Shown one piece after another: positions 51,524 through 61,329 of a stretch of DNA of 64,000 nt; position 1 is the first letter of the stretch, and each line of letters opens with the position of its first letter. Origin of the DNA: Labrys sp. WJW (GTDB lineage: Bacteria; Pseudomonadota; Alphaproteobacteria; Rhizobiales; Labraceae); the NCBI RefSeq assembly GCF_001676615.1, contig NZ_LYXZ01000021.1:62001-126000 (forward strand), written 5' to 3'. A program made the position numbers and the translations under genes. The notes beneath the pieces were generated by a model that was not told the DNA's origin, ran no database searches, and worked only from the letters and a program-made list of their open reading frames with translations.

Positions 51524-53067
51524 GCCGTGCCCTCCACCACGCTGGCCAAAGTCTTGAGGCCGGCGGCCTTCTGCGCCGCGCCGCTCCAGATCAGCGCGGT
51601 GGCGGCGGCCATGTCGGGCGCGAAATGCCGGTCGTCGGAAAGGTGGGGCACCTCGGCGCGCAGCGTGGCGCGGGCGCTTTCCAGCGCTTCGCTCGACTTC
51701 AGCGGTGCATGGAAATCGCAACCCTGCACGGCTGCGAGATATTCGATGCCGATGACGTTGGCGGTGTTGCGGCTCATCTCCAGGAGGCGGCGGGCGCCGT
51801 GACAGGCCATGGAGACATGGTCCTCCTGGTTGGCCGAGGTCGGGATCGAGTCGACGCTGGCCGGGAAGGCACGCTGCTTGTTCTCCGACACCAGTGCGGC
51901 GGCGGTGACCTGCGGGATCATGAAGCCGGAGTTGAGGCCGGGCTTGGGCGTGAGGAAGGCCGGGATGCCCGAAAGAGCCGGGTCGACCAGCATGGCGATG
52001 CGGCGCTCGCTGATCGAGCCGATCTCGCACAGCGCCATGGCGATCATGTCGGCGGCGAAGGCGACGGGCTCGGCATGGAAATTGCCGCCGGAAATCACGT
52101 CGCCCGTATCGGTGAAGACCAGCGGATTGTCGGTGACGCCATTGGCTTCGATCGTCAGCGTCGCAGCGGCCTGGCGCAGGAGGTCGAGGCAGGCGCCCAT
52201 CACCTGCGGCTGGCAGCGCAGGCAATAGGGATCCTGCACGCGCTCGTCGCCGGTGAGATGGGAGGCGCGGATGGCGCTGCCGGCCATCAAAGCGCGCAGC
52301 GTGTCGGCGACTTCGGACTGGCCACGGTGGCCGCGGACCTTGTGGATGCGCGGATCGAAGGGGCCGTCAGAACCACGGGCCGCGTCGGTCGAGAGCGCGC
52401 CGGTCACCAGAGCGCCCTGGAACACGCGTTCGGCCTGGAACAGACCCGCCAGCGCCAGGCCGGTGGAGACCTGCGTGCCGTTGAGCAGCGCCAGGCCTTC
52501 CTTCGGACCGAGCACGAGCGGCGACAGCCCGGCGCGCTTGAGCGCCTCGGTGGCTTCGACCTTCTCGCCCTTGACGAAGAAGGCGCCGACGCCGGTCAGG
52601 GCGGCGGTCATGTGGGAGAGCGGCGCCAGGTCGCCCGAAGCGCCGACAGAGCCCTGGCCGGGAACGACCGGGATGAGATCGCGGGCGAGGCAGTCGCGCA
52701 GCATGGTGATGGTGGACCATTGCACGCCCGAAGCGCCTTGGGCGAGGCTGCCGAGCTTCAGTGCCATGATCAGCCGGACGACCTCGACCGGCAGGGGCTC
52801 GCCGACGCCGGCGGCATGCGAGAGCACGATGTTGCGCTGGAGGATGGCGAGGTCGGCATTCTCGATGCGCACGCTCGCCAGCTTGCCGAAGCCGGTATTG
52901 ATGCCATAGACCGGCTCGCCCTTGGCGATGATGTCGGCGACGGCCTTGGCAGCGGCCTCGACCAGCGGGCGGCAGCCTTCGTCCAGGCTGATGGGCGCGC
53001 CGTCATAGATGGCGCGCCATTGTGCGAGCGAAACGCTGCCGGGACGCAGCAAAACGGGGTTGGTCAC
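51520..53067 (-). CDS. hutH: Histidine ammonia-lyase HutH
   Basis: A 515-residue enzyme converting L-histidine to urocanate and ammonia. The Ala-Ser-Gly triad that cyclises into the MIO cofactor is in [17 protein letters not shown] (A143-S144-G145). [11 protein letters not shown] near 54 carries the catalytic Tyr loop, and [14 protein letters not shown] near 410 the substrate pocket. Length and motifs are canonical. It overlaps hutI upstream by four bases. Confidence 0.97.
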   Translation of the reverse strand: MTNPVLLRPGSVSLAQWRAIYDGAPISLDEGCRPLVEAAAKAVADIIAKGEPVYGINTGFGKLASVRIENADLAILQRNIVLSHAAGVGEPLPVEVVRLIMALKLGSLAQGASGVQWSTITMLRDCLARDLIPVVPGQGSVGASGDLAPLSHMTAALTGVGAFFVKGEKVEATEALKRAGLSPLVLGPKEGLALLNGTQVSTGLALAGLFQAERVFQGALVTGALSTDAARGSDGPFDPRIHKVRGHRGQSEVADTLRALMAGSAIRASHLTGDERVQDPYCLRCQPQVMGACLDLLRQAAATLTIEANGVTDNPLVFTDTGDVISGGNFHAEPVAFAADMIAMALCEIGSISERRIAMLVDPALSGIPAFLTPKPGLNSGFMIPQVTAAALVSENKQRAFPASVDSIPTSANQEDHVSMACHGARRLLEMSRNTANVIGIEYLAAVQGCDFHAPLKSSEALESARATLRAEVPHLSDDRHFAPDMAAATALIWSGAAQKAAGLKTLASVVEGTA

Positions 53068-54281
53068 TGGCCTCTCCAGATGCGTTGATGTAGCGGATTG
53101 AAACCTAGGCGGTAGACGAGTTCAGCCGGGCGCTCGATATCCCAGATGGCGAGATCGCACTGCTTGCCGGCTTCGAGCGTGCCAATGTCGTCGGCCTTGC
53201 CGAGCGCCTTGGCGGCGTTGCGGGTGACGCCGGCGATGCATTCGTCGACGGTCATGCGGAAGAGGGTCGCCGCCATGTTCATGGTGGTGAGCAGCGAGGT
53301 CAGCGGCGAGGTGCCGGGATTGCAGTCCGTCGCCACGGCCATCGGCACCTTGTGGGCCCGGAAGGCGGCGATGGGCGGCTGCTTGGTCTCGCGAATGAAG
53401 TAGTAGGCGCCGGGCAGGATTACCGCGACCGTGCCCGCCGCATGCATGGCGGCGGCGCCTTCGTCGTCGGTATATTCGAGATGATCGGCCGACAGCGCGC
53501 CGTAATCGGCCGCGAGCTTGGCGCCGTGCAGGTTGGAGAGCTGGTCGGCATGGAGCTTGACCGGCAGGCCCGCCTTCTTCGCCGCGTCGAAGACCTTGCT
53601 GATATGCTCGGGCAGGAAGGCGATGCCCTCGCAGAAGCCGTCCACGGCATCGGCGAGGCCTTCGGCGGCCACCGCGGGCAGCATCTCCCGGCAGACGAGG
53701 TCGATATAGGCGTCCTTGTCGCCCCTGGCCTCGACGGGCAAGGCATGGGCACCGAGGAAGGTGGTCGAGACATTCACCTTGCGCGCCTCGGCGAGCCGGC
53801 GGGCGGCCCTCAGCATGGCAAGCTCGGTGCGGGTTTCCAGGCCATAGCCCGATTTCACCTCGACCGTGGTGACACCCTCGGCGATCAGGTGGTCGAGGCG
53901 GGGGAGGGCGCTGGCGAGAAGCTCATCGTCGCTGGCGGCCCGCGTCGCGTTGACCGAGGAAACGATGCCGCCGCCCGCCCGGGCGATCTCCTCATAGCTG
54001 GCGCCCTTGAGGCGCAGCTCGAATTCATGCGCCCGGTCGCCGCCGAAGACGAGATGGGTGTGGCAGTCGATCAGGCCCGGGGTGATCCAGCGCCCTTCGA
54101 GGTCGATGGTCTCGACCTTGTCGCGCATACCGGCCGGCAGGTCACTCTCGGGGCCGGCGAAGGTGATGCGCTCGCCCTCGGCAAGCACGGCTCCCCGTTC
54201 CACGATGCCGAGGTCATCCCCGACCAGGGTTGCCAGGCGCGCATTGCGCCACAAACGACCCCCTTGGCTGTCTGTCGCCAT
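53064..54281 (-). CDS. hutI: Imidazolonepropionase HutI
   Basis: A 405-residue amidohydrolase that opens imidazolone propionate to N-formimino-glutamate. Metal ligands are in [15 protein letters not shown] (HxH), KLHADQLSN, and [10 protein letters not shown]; the family motif [15 protein letters not shown] is present. ATG 54281 is chosen because GGAGAG lies upstream and residues before it are not conserved. First gene of the hut operon, opposite hutC, with a HutC-type operator about 32 bp upstream. Confidence 0.95.
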   Translation of the reverse strand: MATDSQGGRLWRNARLATLVGDDLGIVERGAVLAEGERITFAGPESDLPAGMRDKVETIDLEGRWITPGLIDCHTHLVFGGDRAHEFELRLKGASYEEIARAGGGIVSSVNATRAASDDELLASALPRLDHLIAEGVTTVEVKSGYGLETRTELAMLRAARRLAEARKVNVSTTFLGAHALPVEARGDKDAYIDLVCREMLPAVAAEGLADAVDGFCEGIAFLPEHISKVFDAAKKAGLPVKLHADQLSNLHGAKLAADYGALSADHLEYTDDEGAAAMHAAGTVAVILPGAYYFIRETKQPPIAAFRAHKVPMAVATDCNPGTSPLTSLLTTMNMAATLFRMTVDECIAGVTRNAAKALGKADDIGTLEAGKQCDLAIWDIERPAELVYRLGFNPLHQRIWRGQ

Positions 54282-54312
54282 CGATCTCTCCACCCTGCTA
54301 TTATGCGGGAAC

Positions 54313-54324
54313 ATGTATAGACAT
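54313..54324. promoter_or_regulatory. Candidate HutC operator
   Basis: ATGTATAGACAT contains GTATAGAC (54315-54322), an exact fit to the GT-N-TA-N-AC consensus of the HutC subfamily of GntR regulators. It lies in the hutI-hutC intergenic region, nearer hutI, next to TATTAAT that could be a -10 element. Confidence 0.65.
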
Positions 54325-54482
54325 ATTAATTGACGCGCAAGTGGAATGATGAAAGTTTAGTGCCGATTGGCTTGGGCGGGAAAGCAGAACTTGGCGGGGG
54401 AGGCGGCAATGGCTAAGGAAGCGGAGGTCTTCGAAATTGCGGCGCTCGCCCGGATGGGGCCATATCGCGGCGGGAGCCTTTG

Positions 54483-55220
54483 ATGAACGAGACAGCCCCC
54501 CTCGAGCTGGATGCCAAGGCGCAGACGCTGCATCAGCGCATCCTCGGCGATATCGAGCACCGCATCGTTTCGGGCGAATGGCCGCCGGGCTATCGCATCC
54601 CTTTCGAGACCGAGCTGACCGAGATCTATGGCTGCTCGCGCATGACGGTGAACAAGGTGCTGACGCAGCTTGCTGCCGCCGGGTTGATCGAGCGCCGGCG
54701 CAAGGCGGGCAGCTTCGTGGCCCAGCCGCGCAGCGAGGCCGCCGTGCTCGCCATTCACGGCATCGAGGCGGAGGTGACCGCGCTAGGCCTGCCCTATCGC
54801 TTCGAATTGCTGCAACGTCGCCAGCGCCGGCCCACGCCGGCGGAACGCCTGACATTCGCGTTGGAGGGCCCCAAGCCGTTGCTGGCGCTGACCTGCCGCC
54901 ATTTCGCCGGCGACAGCCCGTTCTGCCTGGAGGAGCGCCTGATCGATCTTGAGGCTGTACCGTTGGCGGAGGAGGCCGATTTTACCCGGGAGCCGCCGGG
55001 TGTATGGCTCCTGGGGCATGTGCCCTGGACGGTGGCCGAACACCACATCAAGGCCGCGGCGGCCCGCGGGGAAGAGGCGGCCGTGCTGAAGCTCGAGCCC
55101 GGCGACGCCTGCCTGGTGGTGGAGCGGCGGACCTGGCGCGGCGACCAGTTCGTCACGGCGGTGCGCTTCACCTATCCGGGCGACCGCCATCAGCTCGTTG
55201 CGCGTTTCTCGCCGTCCTGA
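54483..55220 (+). CDS. hutC: Histidine utilisation repressor HutC (GntR family)
   Basis: A 245-residue regulator. The GntR winged helix (about 12-78) includes RILGDIEHRIVSGEWPPGYRIPFETELTEIYGCSRMTVNKVLTQLAAAGLIERRRKAGSFVA; the UTRA ligand domain follows (about 95-240) with FCLEERLIDLEAVPL and the C-terminal FVTAVRFTYPGDRHQLVARF, typical of HutC. HutC normally represses hut genes until urocanate binds. ATG 54483 has GGGAG upstream. Divergent from hutI. Confidence 0.93.
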   Translation: MNETAPLELDAKAQTLHQRILGDIEHRIVSGEWPPGYRIPFETELTEIYGCSRMTVNKVLTQLAAAGLIERRRKAGSFVAQPRSEAAVLAIHGIEAEVTALGLPYRFELLQRRQRRPTPAERLTFALEGPKPLLALTCRHFAGDSPFCLEERLIDLEAVPLAEEADFTREPPGVWLLGHVPWTVAEHHIKAAAARGEEAAVLKLEPGDACLVVERRTWRGDQFVTAVRFTYPGDRHQLVARFSPS

Positions 55221-55348
55221 CCATGCCTTGCTCCTGACCAGCCTGCTCGCGGGGCTGGCCGTTGCTTGCTGTCGCGGTATAGAGTTCGCACAAAGCCGAC
55301 TCGTAGGACCAATCCGGGAGGACCGCAGATGAGAAGGGCCGAGGCCGC

Positions 55349-56137
55349 ATGAGCGCAGCGCAAGCCGTTGCGCTGAAGGGCGTTTCGATTTCATTCGCGA
55401 GCAGGGATTCCCGCTTCGATGCCGTCGCTGGCGTCGACCTCTCGGTGGGGGAGCATGAATTCGTTGCCATTGTCGGGCCGACGGGTTGCGGCAAGTCCAC
55501 GCTGCTCAATGCTACGGCCGGGCTGCTGATCCCGGTCGCCGGAAGCGTCGAGGTCTTCGGCAAGCCGCTCAAGGGCTTGAACGGGCAGGCCGGCTACCTC
55601 TTCCAGCAGGAATCGCTGATGCCCTGGAAGACCGTCCTGCAGAATGTCGCCATCGGCCTGGAGGTCGCCGGCACGCCCGCGGAAAAGGCCAGGCAGGCGG
55701 CGCAAACCTGGCTGGAACGGGTCGGCCTCGCCCGCTTCGGCGATCGCTATCCGCGCATGCTGTCCGGCGGGCAGCGCAAGCGCGTGGGCCTGGCGCAGGT
55801 GCTCATCCGCAATCCCAAGCTGCTGTTGATGGACGAGCCCTTCGGGCCGCTCGACGCCCAGACCCGGCTGGTGATGGGTGACCTCCTGCTGAAGCTGTGG
55901 TCGGAAGATCGCAAGGCGGTGATGTTCGTCACCCACGACCTCGACGAGGCGATAGCCTTGGCCGATCGCATCGTCATCATGTCGGCCGGCCCGAAGGCCG
56001 GCATCATCGGGGAGTTCAGCGTACCTCTGCCCCGGCCCCGCGCCATTGCGGAAATCCGCCATGACCCCGCTTTCATCCGCCTGCATCGCGACATCTGGGA
56101 TGCGCTGCGCGACGAGGTGATGAAAGCCTACAGCTAG
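55349..56137 (+). CDS. ABC transporter ATP-binding protein, NitT/TauT family
   Basis: A 262-residue ATPase with Walker A GPTGCGKST (about 49-57), Q-loop YLFQQESLMPWKT, signature LSGGQRKRV, Walker B LLLMDEPFGPLDAQTR and the switch His in VTHDLDEAI. The sequence type (QESLMPWKTVLQNV) is that of SsuB/TauB/NitT-type importers. It heads an ATPase-permease-binding protein set. The first two genes are separated by a palindromic repeat. The substrate is unknown. Confidence 0.92.
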   Translation: MSAAQAVALKGVSISFASRDSRFDAVAGVDLSVGEHEFVAIVGPTGCGKSTLLNATAGLLIPVAGSVEVFGKPLKGLNGQAGYLFQQESLMPWKTVLQNVAIGLEVAGTPAEKARQAAQTWLERVGLARFGDRYPRMLSGGQRKRVGLAQVLIRNPKLLLMDEPFGPLDAQTRLVMGDLLLKLWSEDRKAVMFVTHDLDEAIALADRIVIMSAGPKAGIIGEFSVPLPRPRAIAEIRHDPAFIRLHRDIWDALRDEVMKAYS

Positions 56138-56173
56138 CTTGGCGGTTTTTTCTCATGAATTCGATCGATCATT

Positions 56174-56252
56174 CGTCATTGCGAGCGCGGCGAAGCAATC
56201 CAGAGCTCCTGCTTAATGGCAGCTGGATTGCTTCGCTGCGCTCGCAATGACG
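56174..56252. repeat. REP-like palindrome between ABC ATPase and permease genes
   Basis: Arms 56174-56203 and 56223-56252 are 30 bp each, with CGTCATTGCGAGCGC...AAGCAATCCAG inverted and one mismatch, around a 19-bp loop. The CGTCATTGCGAGCG motif is a widespread dispersed repeat in proteobacterial intergenic DNA. The right arm overlaps an upstream ATG of the permease frame, which argues for the later start. Confidence 0.8.
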
Positions 56253-56300
56253 GATCAGCCTTTACGCATCCTGTATGAAACGGCCGTCGTGGGGACCCGA

Positions 56301-57071
56301 ATGAACAACAAGATCGTCTTGCTCACCCTGCAGGTGCTCGTCGCTGTCGTCGGCATCACCCTTTGGCACCTGGCCTCGACGACGTCGCTGTTCGGCTCGC
56401 CCAAGACGGTGGCCTTCTTCTTCGGCGAGCCGCTCAGCGTGTGGAAGCGGATCGTGGAGTGGTTCAGCGATGGCTCCATCTGGTATCATCTATGGATCAC
56501 CCTGGCTGAATCGGCACTGGCCTTCCTGTCCGGTGCTCTGGGCGGCATCATTCTCGGCTTCTGGTTCGCCCGCCAGCCCGTGGTCGCCGCTGTTTTCGAC
56601 CCCTATGTCAAGGCCGCCAATGCGCTGCCCCGCGTGGTGCTGGCGCCGATCTTCGCGCTGTGGTTCGGCCTCGGCATCTGGTCGAAGGTGGCCCTCGGCT
56701 TCACCCTGGTGTTCTTCATCGTCTTCTTCAACGTCTATCAGGGCGTCAAGGAAGTAAGCCCGGCCGTGCTCTCCAATGCCCGCATGCTCGGCATGAACGA
56801 GCGCCAGCTCCTGCGCCATGTCTATCTGCCTTCGGCGATGTCCTGGGTGTTCTCCAGCCTGCACACCTCCGTCGGCTTTGCCGTGGTCGGCGCGGTGGTC
56901 GGCGAATATCTCGGTTCCTCGGCGGGCCTGGGTTACCTCATCCAGCAGGCCGAGGGCGTGTTCGACGTCACCGGTGTCTTCGCCGGCATGTTCGTGCTGA
57001 TGGCCTTCGTTCTCATCGTCGACTGGCTGATGACAGCGGTGGAGCGCCGCCTGCTGGTCTGGCGCGGCTAA
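56301..57071 (+). CDS. ABC transporter permease, NitT/TauT family
   Basis: A 256-residue inner-membrane permease with about six hydrophobic segments. The EAA loop reads SNARMLGMNERQLLRHVYLPSAMSWVFSSLHTSVG. ATG 56301 (GGGGA upstream) is chosen over ATG 56247, which lies inside the palindromic repeat. Works with the ATPase before it and the binding protein after it. Confidence 0.9.
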   Translation: MNNKIVLLTLQVLVAVVGITLWHLASTTSLFGSPKTVAFFFGEPLSVWKRIVEWFSDGSIWYHLWITLAESALAFLSGALGGIILGFWFARQPVVAAVFDPYVKAANALPRVVLAPIFALWFGLGIWSKVALGFTLVFFIVFFNVYQGVKEVSPAVLSNARMLGMNERQLLRHVYLPSAMSWVFSSLHTSVGFAVVGAVVGEYLGSSAGLGYLIQQAEGVFDVTGVFAGMFVLMAFVLIVDWLMTAVERRLLVWRG

Positions 57072-57104
57072 TTCATATTGGAAATCGAATTGGGAGGAAA
57101 AATC

Positions 57105-58136
57105 ATGAAACGCAGAACTTTTCTGATCGGCGCCACCGGCCTGGCATTCGGCGCCTCGTTCGGCGGGGCGCTGCCGGCCTTCGCCGAGGACGCCAAGCCC
57201 GAAAAAACCGACCTCGCCATCGGCGTTGGCGGCAAGCCGCTGCTCTATTATCTGCCGCTGACCGTGGCCGAGCAGAAGGGCTTCTTCAAGGAGGAAGGGC
57301 TCAACGTCACCATCAACGACTTCGCCGGCGGCTCCAAATCGCTGCAGGCCCTGGTCGGTGGCTCGGTGGATGTGGTGACCGGAGCGTATGAGCATACCAT
57401 CCGCATGCAGAACAAGGGGCAGGACATCGTCGCCGTCTGCGATCTCGGGCGCTTTCCCGGCATCGTCATCGCGGTGCGCAAGAGCCTAGCCGGCGAGATC
57501 AAGACCATCGCCGACCTCAAGGGCCGCAAGGTGGGCGTGACGGCGCCGGGATCCTCCACTGCTCTCCTGTTGCAATATGCGTTGCAGAAGAACGGCCTCA
57601 CCTCGGCCGACGTCGCCCAGATCGGCATCGGCGGCGGCGCCAGTGCCGTCGCCGCCATCAAGAACGGCGGCATCGATGGCCTCTCCCATCTCGATCCGGT
57701 GATCAGCCAGCTGCAGCATGACGACGATATCGCCATCCTGCTCGATACGCGTACCGAGGAGGGCACCAAGGCCCTGTTCGGTGGCACCAATCCTGCGGCT
57801 ACGGTCTATCTGAAGCAGTCTTTCGCGCAGGAGAATCCCGTGACCACCCAGCGCGTGGTCAATGCCATGATGAAGGCCCTGAAGTGGCTCGGCCAGGCCA
57901 AGCCCGAGGATGTCGCCGATCTCGTGCCGAAGGAATATCTGCTGGGCAATCGGGACCTCTACATGCAGGCGTTCCAGAATTCGCGGCAGATGTATTCACC
58001 GGACGGCATGGTCACCAAGGATGGCTATGAGTCGATGATGAATGCGCTCAAGGCCCTCGACCCGGAACTCGCCAATGCCGACGTTCCCTACGAGAAGACC
58101 TTCGATCCGGCTTTCGTCAAGGCGGCCAAGATCTGA
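57105..58136 (+). CDS. ABC transporter substrate-binding protein, NMT1/SsuA-like, probable Tat substrate
   Basis: A 343-residue periplasmic binding protein. The signal MKRRTFLIGATGLAFG has twin arginines followed by xFL, so Tat export is likely, then a hydrophobic core ending PAFAED. The mature part has LLYYLPLTVAEQKGFFKEEGLNVTI and DFAGGSKSLQALVGGSVDVVTGAYEHTI, typical of the NMT1/THI5-like group. GGGAGG precedes ATG 57105; the frame opens earlier at TTG 57078. Ligand unknown: nitrate, sulfonate, aromatic and pyrimidine-precursor binders all share this fold. Confidence 0.9.
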   Translation: MKRRTFLIGATGLAFGASFGGALPAFAEDAKPEKTDLAIGVGGKPLLYYLPLTVAEQKGFFKEEGLNVTINDFAGGSKSLQALVGGSVDVVTGAYEHTIRMQNKGQDIVAVCDLGRFPGIVIAVRKSLAGEIKTIADLKGRKVGVTAPGSSTALLLQYALQKNGLTSADVAQIGIGGGASAVAAIKNGGIDGLSHLDPVISQLQHDDDIAILLDTRTEEGTKALFGGTNPAATVYLKQSFAQENPVTTQRVVNAMMKALKWLGQAKPEDVADLVPKEYLLGNRDLYMQAFQNSRQMYSPDGMVTKDGYESMMNALKALDPELANADVPYEKTFDPAFVKAAKI

Positions 58137-58220
58137 CGGCGCGGCCGGGCAGGCGAGAGCTTTGTCAGCGGGCCGGACACGGCCATCCAACCTCGGATTG
58201 TGTCGATCGGGGCTTCTGGA

Positions 58221-58241
58221 TAGCCGGGCCGAGCCCGGCTA
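58221..58241. terminator. Hairpin after the ABC operon
   Basis: TAGCCGGGC and GCCCGGCTA form a perfect 9-bp stem with loop CGA, 85 bp past the binding-protein stop. The motif is REP-like (CCGGGC...GCCCGG) and lacks a clear T-run; it may end the ABC transcript or be a dispersed repeat. Confidence 0.5.
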
Positions 58242-58387
58242 TGACAAATCGCAGCCTTTCCCGTTCAGGGAGCCGCATTGCCGCTGGACTCAATCTTTCT
58301 CCAAGGGAATAAGAATCTGCCCAAAGAGTTTGCAGCAGGCGAGGATTCGGCTGCCGCCACGTTCTCAGAATCTCCGGGGGAAATGCC

Positions 58388-58555
58388 ATGAAATACCTGC
58401 TTCTGCTGGTACCTTGCGTACTGGCATTGCTGACACCGCTTTATAACAGCATCGATCCTGTGCTGTTTGGATTGCCCTTCTTCTATTTCTATCTGCTCGT
58501 CCTGGTGCCGATTTCGTCGCTGTTCGTCTACCTCGCCTGGAAGGTTGAACGCTGA
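58388..58555 (+). CDS. DUF3311 small membrane protein
   Basis: A 55-residue protein with two membrane helices: MKYLLLLVPCVLALLTPLYN and FFYFYLLVLVPISSLFVYLAW, separated by SIDPVLFGLP, and ending in a basic VER. This is the DUF3311 pattern, typically encoded just before SSS-family permeases such as MctP. The stop and the mctP start share bases (TGATG), so translation is coupled and a 1:1 partnership with the permease is likely. Confidence 0.85.
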   Translation: MKYLLLLVPCVLALLTPLYNSIDPVLFGLPFFYFYLLVLVPISSLFVYLAWKVER

Positions 58556-60099
58556 TGCTGGACAATCTCAATTGGACGGCGGCGATGGTCTTCGTCTTCT
58601 TCTTCCTTGTCGTCACCGTGGTGGGGTTCGTCGCGGCGCGCTGGAAGGCGGGGGATCTCGACCAGTTGCATGAATGGGGTCTCGGCGGCCGGCGCTTCGG
58701 GGCCTGGATCACCTGGTTCCTGCTGGGGGGCGACCTCTATACCGCCTACACCGTCATTGCCGTGCCTGGCCTGATGTATGCGGTGGGGGCCTATGGCTTC
58801 TTCGCCGTGCCCTATACCATCCTGATCTATCCCCTGATCTTCCTGATCATGCCGCGGCTTTGGAATGCCACCCACAAGCATGGCTATCTCACCGGCGCCG
58901 ATTTCATTGCCGGGCGTTACGGCAATCGTTGGCTGGAACTGGCGGTGGCCTTCACCGGCATCCTCGCCACCATGCCCTATATCGCCCTGCAGCTCGTCGG
59001 CATGGAGAAGGTGATCCAGGCCCTCGGCTTCTCGGCCACGGGGTGGGCCTCGCATCTTCCCCTGACGATCGCCTTCATCATCCTGGCGCTCTACACCTAT
59101 AAGAGCGGCCTGCGCGCGCCGGCCATGATCGCCTTCGTCAAGGACATCATGATCTATATCTTCGTGATCGCCGCGGTCATCGTCATTCCCTATCAGCTGG
59201 GTGGTTTCGGTTCGATTTTCGAGAAGGCCAAGCTTGTCTATGACGCTAAGGCAGCGGCGGCTGTTGCTGCCGGCAAGCCGGCAGCCGTGGGCCTGACCCT
59301 GGCGCCCTCGCAGATCTGGCCCTTCATCACGCTGTCGATCGGCTCGGCCATGGCGCTGTTCATGTATCCGCACGCGCTCACCGGCACGCTGTCGGCCACC
59401 GGCCCCAACGCCATCCGGCGCAATGCGGTGACACTGCCAGCCTATTCGCTGGTGCTTGGCCTCATCGCGCTCCTGGGTGTGATGGCTGTCGCCGCCGACA
59501 TCAAGACCGATGATGCGCAGGCGGCGATCCCGCTGCTGGTCAACAAGATGTTCCCGGACTGGTTCGCGGGCTTCTGCTTTGCGGCCATCGCCATCGGCGC
59601 GCTGGTGCCGGCCGCGGTGATGTCGATCGGGGCGGCCAACACCTTCACGCGCAATGTCTGGAAGCCTTTCATCGAGCCGACTATGTCGCCGCAGAAGGAA
59701 TCCTACCTTGCCAAGCTGATGAGCCTGATCGTCAAGGTTGGCGCCCTGGTGGTGATCGTGTTCCTGCCGACCAAGTTCGCCATCGATCTGCAACTCCTCG
59801 GCGGCGTGTGGATGATACAGATCTTCCCTGCCCTGGTGGCCGGCCTCTATACACGCTGGTTCAATGGCTGGGCCCTGCTGATCGGTTGGGCGGTGGGCAT
59901 GCTGGCCGGCAGCTACATGGCGTGGGGCCCGACCTCTGTGGTCTCGACCTACACCCTGTTCGGCACGTCCTTCTATATCGGTGTGATCGCCGTGGTGCTG
60001 AACTTCGTGGTGTCCGTGGTGCTGACCATGGTGCTGGGCTCCACGACGCAGGACGAGACGTCATCGGCCGATTACGAGGACGCCGTCACCACGTCCTGA
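58555..60099 (+). CDS. mctP: Sodium:solute symporter, monocarboxylate permease MctP-like
   Basis: A 514-residue inner-membrane SSS symporter with about 13 helices. Landmarks: LGGRRFGAWITWFLLGGDLYTAYTVIAVPGLMY, GYLTGADFIAGRYG, and HALTGTLSATGPNAIRRNAVTLPAYS. Rhizobium MctP takes up lactate, pyruvate and other monocarboxylates; the DUF3311 partner upstream supports this assignment. A terminator hairpin with a T-run follows. Exact substrate range is inferred. Confidence 0.87.
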   Translation: MLDNLNWTAAMVFVFFFLVVTVVGFVAARWKAGDLDQLHEWGLGGRRFGAWITWFLLGGDLYTAYTVIAVPGLMYAVGAYGFFAVPYTILIYPLIFLIMPRLWNATHKHGYLTGADFIAGRYGNRWLELAVAFTGILATMPYIALQLVGMEKVIQALGFSATGWASHLPLTIAFIILALYTYKSGLRAPAMIAFVKDIMIYIFVIAAVIVIPYQLGGFGSIFEKAKLVYDAKAAAAVAAGKPAAVGLTLAPSQIWPFITLSIGSAMALFMYPHALTGTLSATGPNAIRRNAVTLPAYSLVLGLIALLGVMAVAADIKTDDAQAAIPLLVNKMFPDWFAGFCFAAIAIGALVPAAVMSIGAANTFTRNVWKPFIEPTMSPQKESYLAKLMSLIVKVGALVVIVFLPTKFAIDLQLLGGVWMIQIFPALVAGLYTRWFNGWALLIGWAVGMLAGSYMAWGPTSVVSTYTLFGTSFYIGVIAVVLNFVVSVVLTMVLGSTTQDETSSADYEDAVTTS

Positions 60100-60121
60100 T
60101 GCGCCCCGTAACCAAAATAGG

Positions 60122-60149
60122 AAAGGCCGGCGGTGACGCTGGCCTTTTT
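60122..60149 (+). terminator. Rho-independent terminator after mctP
   Basis: AAAGGCC/GGCCTTT with inner GCG-GTGA-CGC forms a GC-rich stem followed by TTTTT, 23 bp after the mctP stop. Confidence 0.85.
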
Positions 60150-60264
60150 CATGCCCCGAGGGTTGCACGGGCGGGCGCATGAGTGGTTGAACAATCGACC
60201 GGGGCGGGGCAGTTTGTCTGATGAATGCTTGCGGATTCGCTTTTCCTCACCCTTGGAGCCACCA

Positions 60265-61299
60265 ATGACCTATGTCGCGGATGATGCGCGCTACGACGCC
60301 ATGCAATATCGCCGTTCCGGCCGTTCGGGCCTTCAGCTGCCGGCGCTCTCGCTCGGCCTGTGGCATAATTTCGGCGGCGACATTCCCTTCGAGAATGCCA
60401 GGGCGCTCTGCCGCAAGGCTTTCGACCTCGGCATCACCCATTTCGACCTCGCCAACAATTACGGTCCGCCGCCCGGCTCGGCCGAGGAGACCTTCGGGCG
60501 TATCCTGAAGACGGATTTCGCCCATCACCGCCAGGAATTGGTGATCTCGACCAAGGCCGGCTACCGCATGTGGCCCGGACCCTATGGCGAGTGGGGCAGC
60601 CGCAAATATCTGCTCTCCAGCCTCGATGCCAGCCTCAAGCGCATGGGTATCGAGACGGTCGACATCTTCTATTCCCACCGCTTCGACCCGAACACCCCGC
60701 TGGAAGAGACCATGACGGCGCTGCATGATGCCGTGCGCCAGGGCAAGGCTCACTATGCCGGCATCTCGTCCTACAGTGCCGAACGCACCAAGGAGGCGGC
60801 TGCGATCCTGCGTCGCCTCGGCACACCGCTGCTCATCCATCAGCCGAGCTACTCCATGCTCAACCGCTGGATCGAGAAGGACAGCCTGCTCGGCCAGCTC
60901 GAAGCCGACGGTGCGGGCTGCATCGCCTTCACCCCACTGGCACAGGGCCTGCTCACCAGCAAATATCTCGGAGCAAGCGGCATTCCGGCTGACAGCCGCG
61001 CCGCAGCCGGCAAGTCGCTTTCGCCCGACCAGCTCTCCGAAGCGAATCTGGCAAGGCTGCGGGCTCTCGATGCGATTGCCCGTCGTCGTGGCCAGTCGCT
61101 GGCCCAGATGGCGATTGCCTGGGTGCTCCGGGACAGTCGCATGACCTCGGCCCTCATCGGTGCTAGCCGGCCTGGCCAGATCGAGGACTGCGTCGGTGCC
61201 TTGAGGAATCTCGATTTCTCTGCCGAGGAACTGGCCGAGATCGATCACTATGCCGAGGAAGGCAATGTCAATCTCTGGGCGGCCTCGAGCAAGGGCTGA
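60265..61299 (+). CDS. Aldo-keto reductase, L-glyceraldehyde 3-phosphate reductase (YghZ)-like
   Basis: A 344-residue NADPH-dependent reductase. Catalytic tetrad: Asp and Tyr in THFDLANNYGPPPGSAEETFG, Lys in VISTKAGYRMWPGPYG, and His in DIFYSHRFDPNTP. The segments GYRMWPGPYGEWGSRKYLLSSLD and HYAGISSYS match the YghZ/GprA branch, which reduces L-glyceraldehyde 3-phosphate and methylglyoxal. ATG 60265 has GGAG eight bases upstream. A terminator follows. Confidence 0.9.
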   Translation: MTYVADDARYDAMQYRRSGRSGLQLPALSLGLWHNFGGDIPFENARALCRKAFDLGITHFDLANNYGPPPGSAEETFGRILKTDFAHHRQELVISTKAGYRMWPGPYGEWGSRKYLLSSLDASLKRMGIETVDIFYSHRFDPNTPLEETMTALHDAVRQGKAHYAGISSYSAERTKEAAAILRRLGTPLLIHQPSYSMLNRWIEKDSLLGQLEADGAGCIAFTPLAQGLLTSKYLGASGIPADSRAAAGKSLSPDQLSEANLARLRALDAIARRRGQSLAQMAIAWVLRDSRMTSALIGASRPGQIEDCVGALRNLDFSAEELAEIDHYAEEGNVNLWAASSKG

Positions 61300-61329
61300 T
61301 CGCGAGACAGCTGAGCGTCGATCCAGCAG

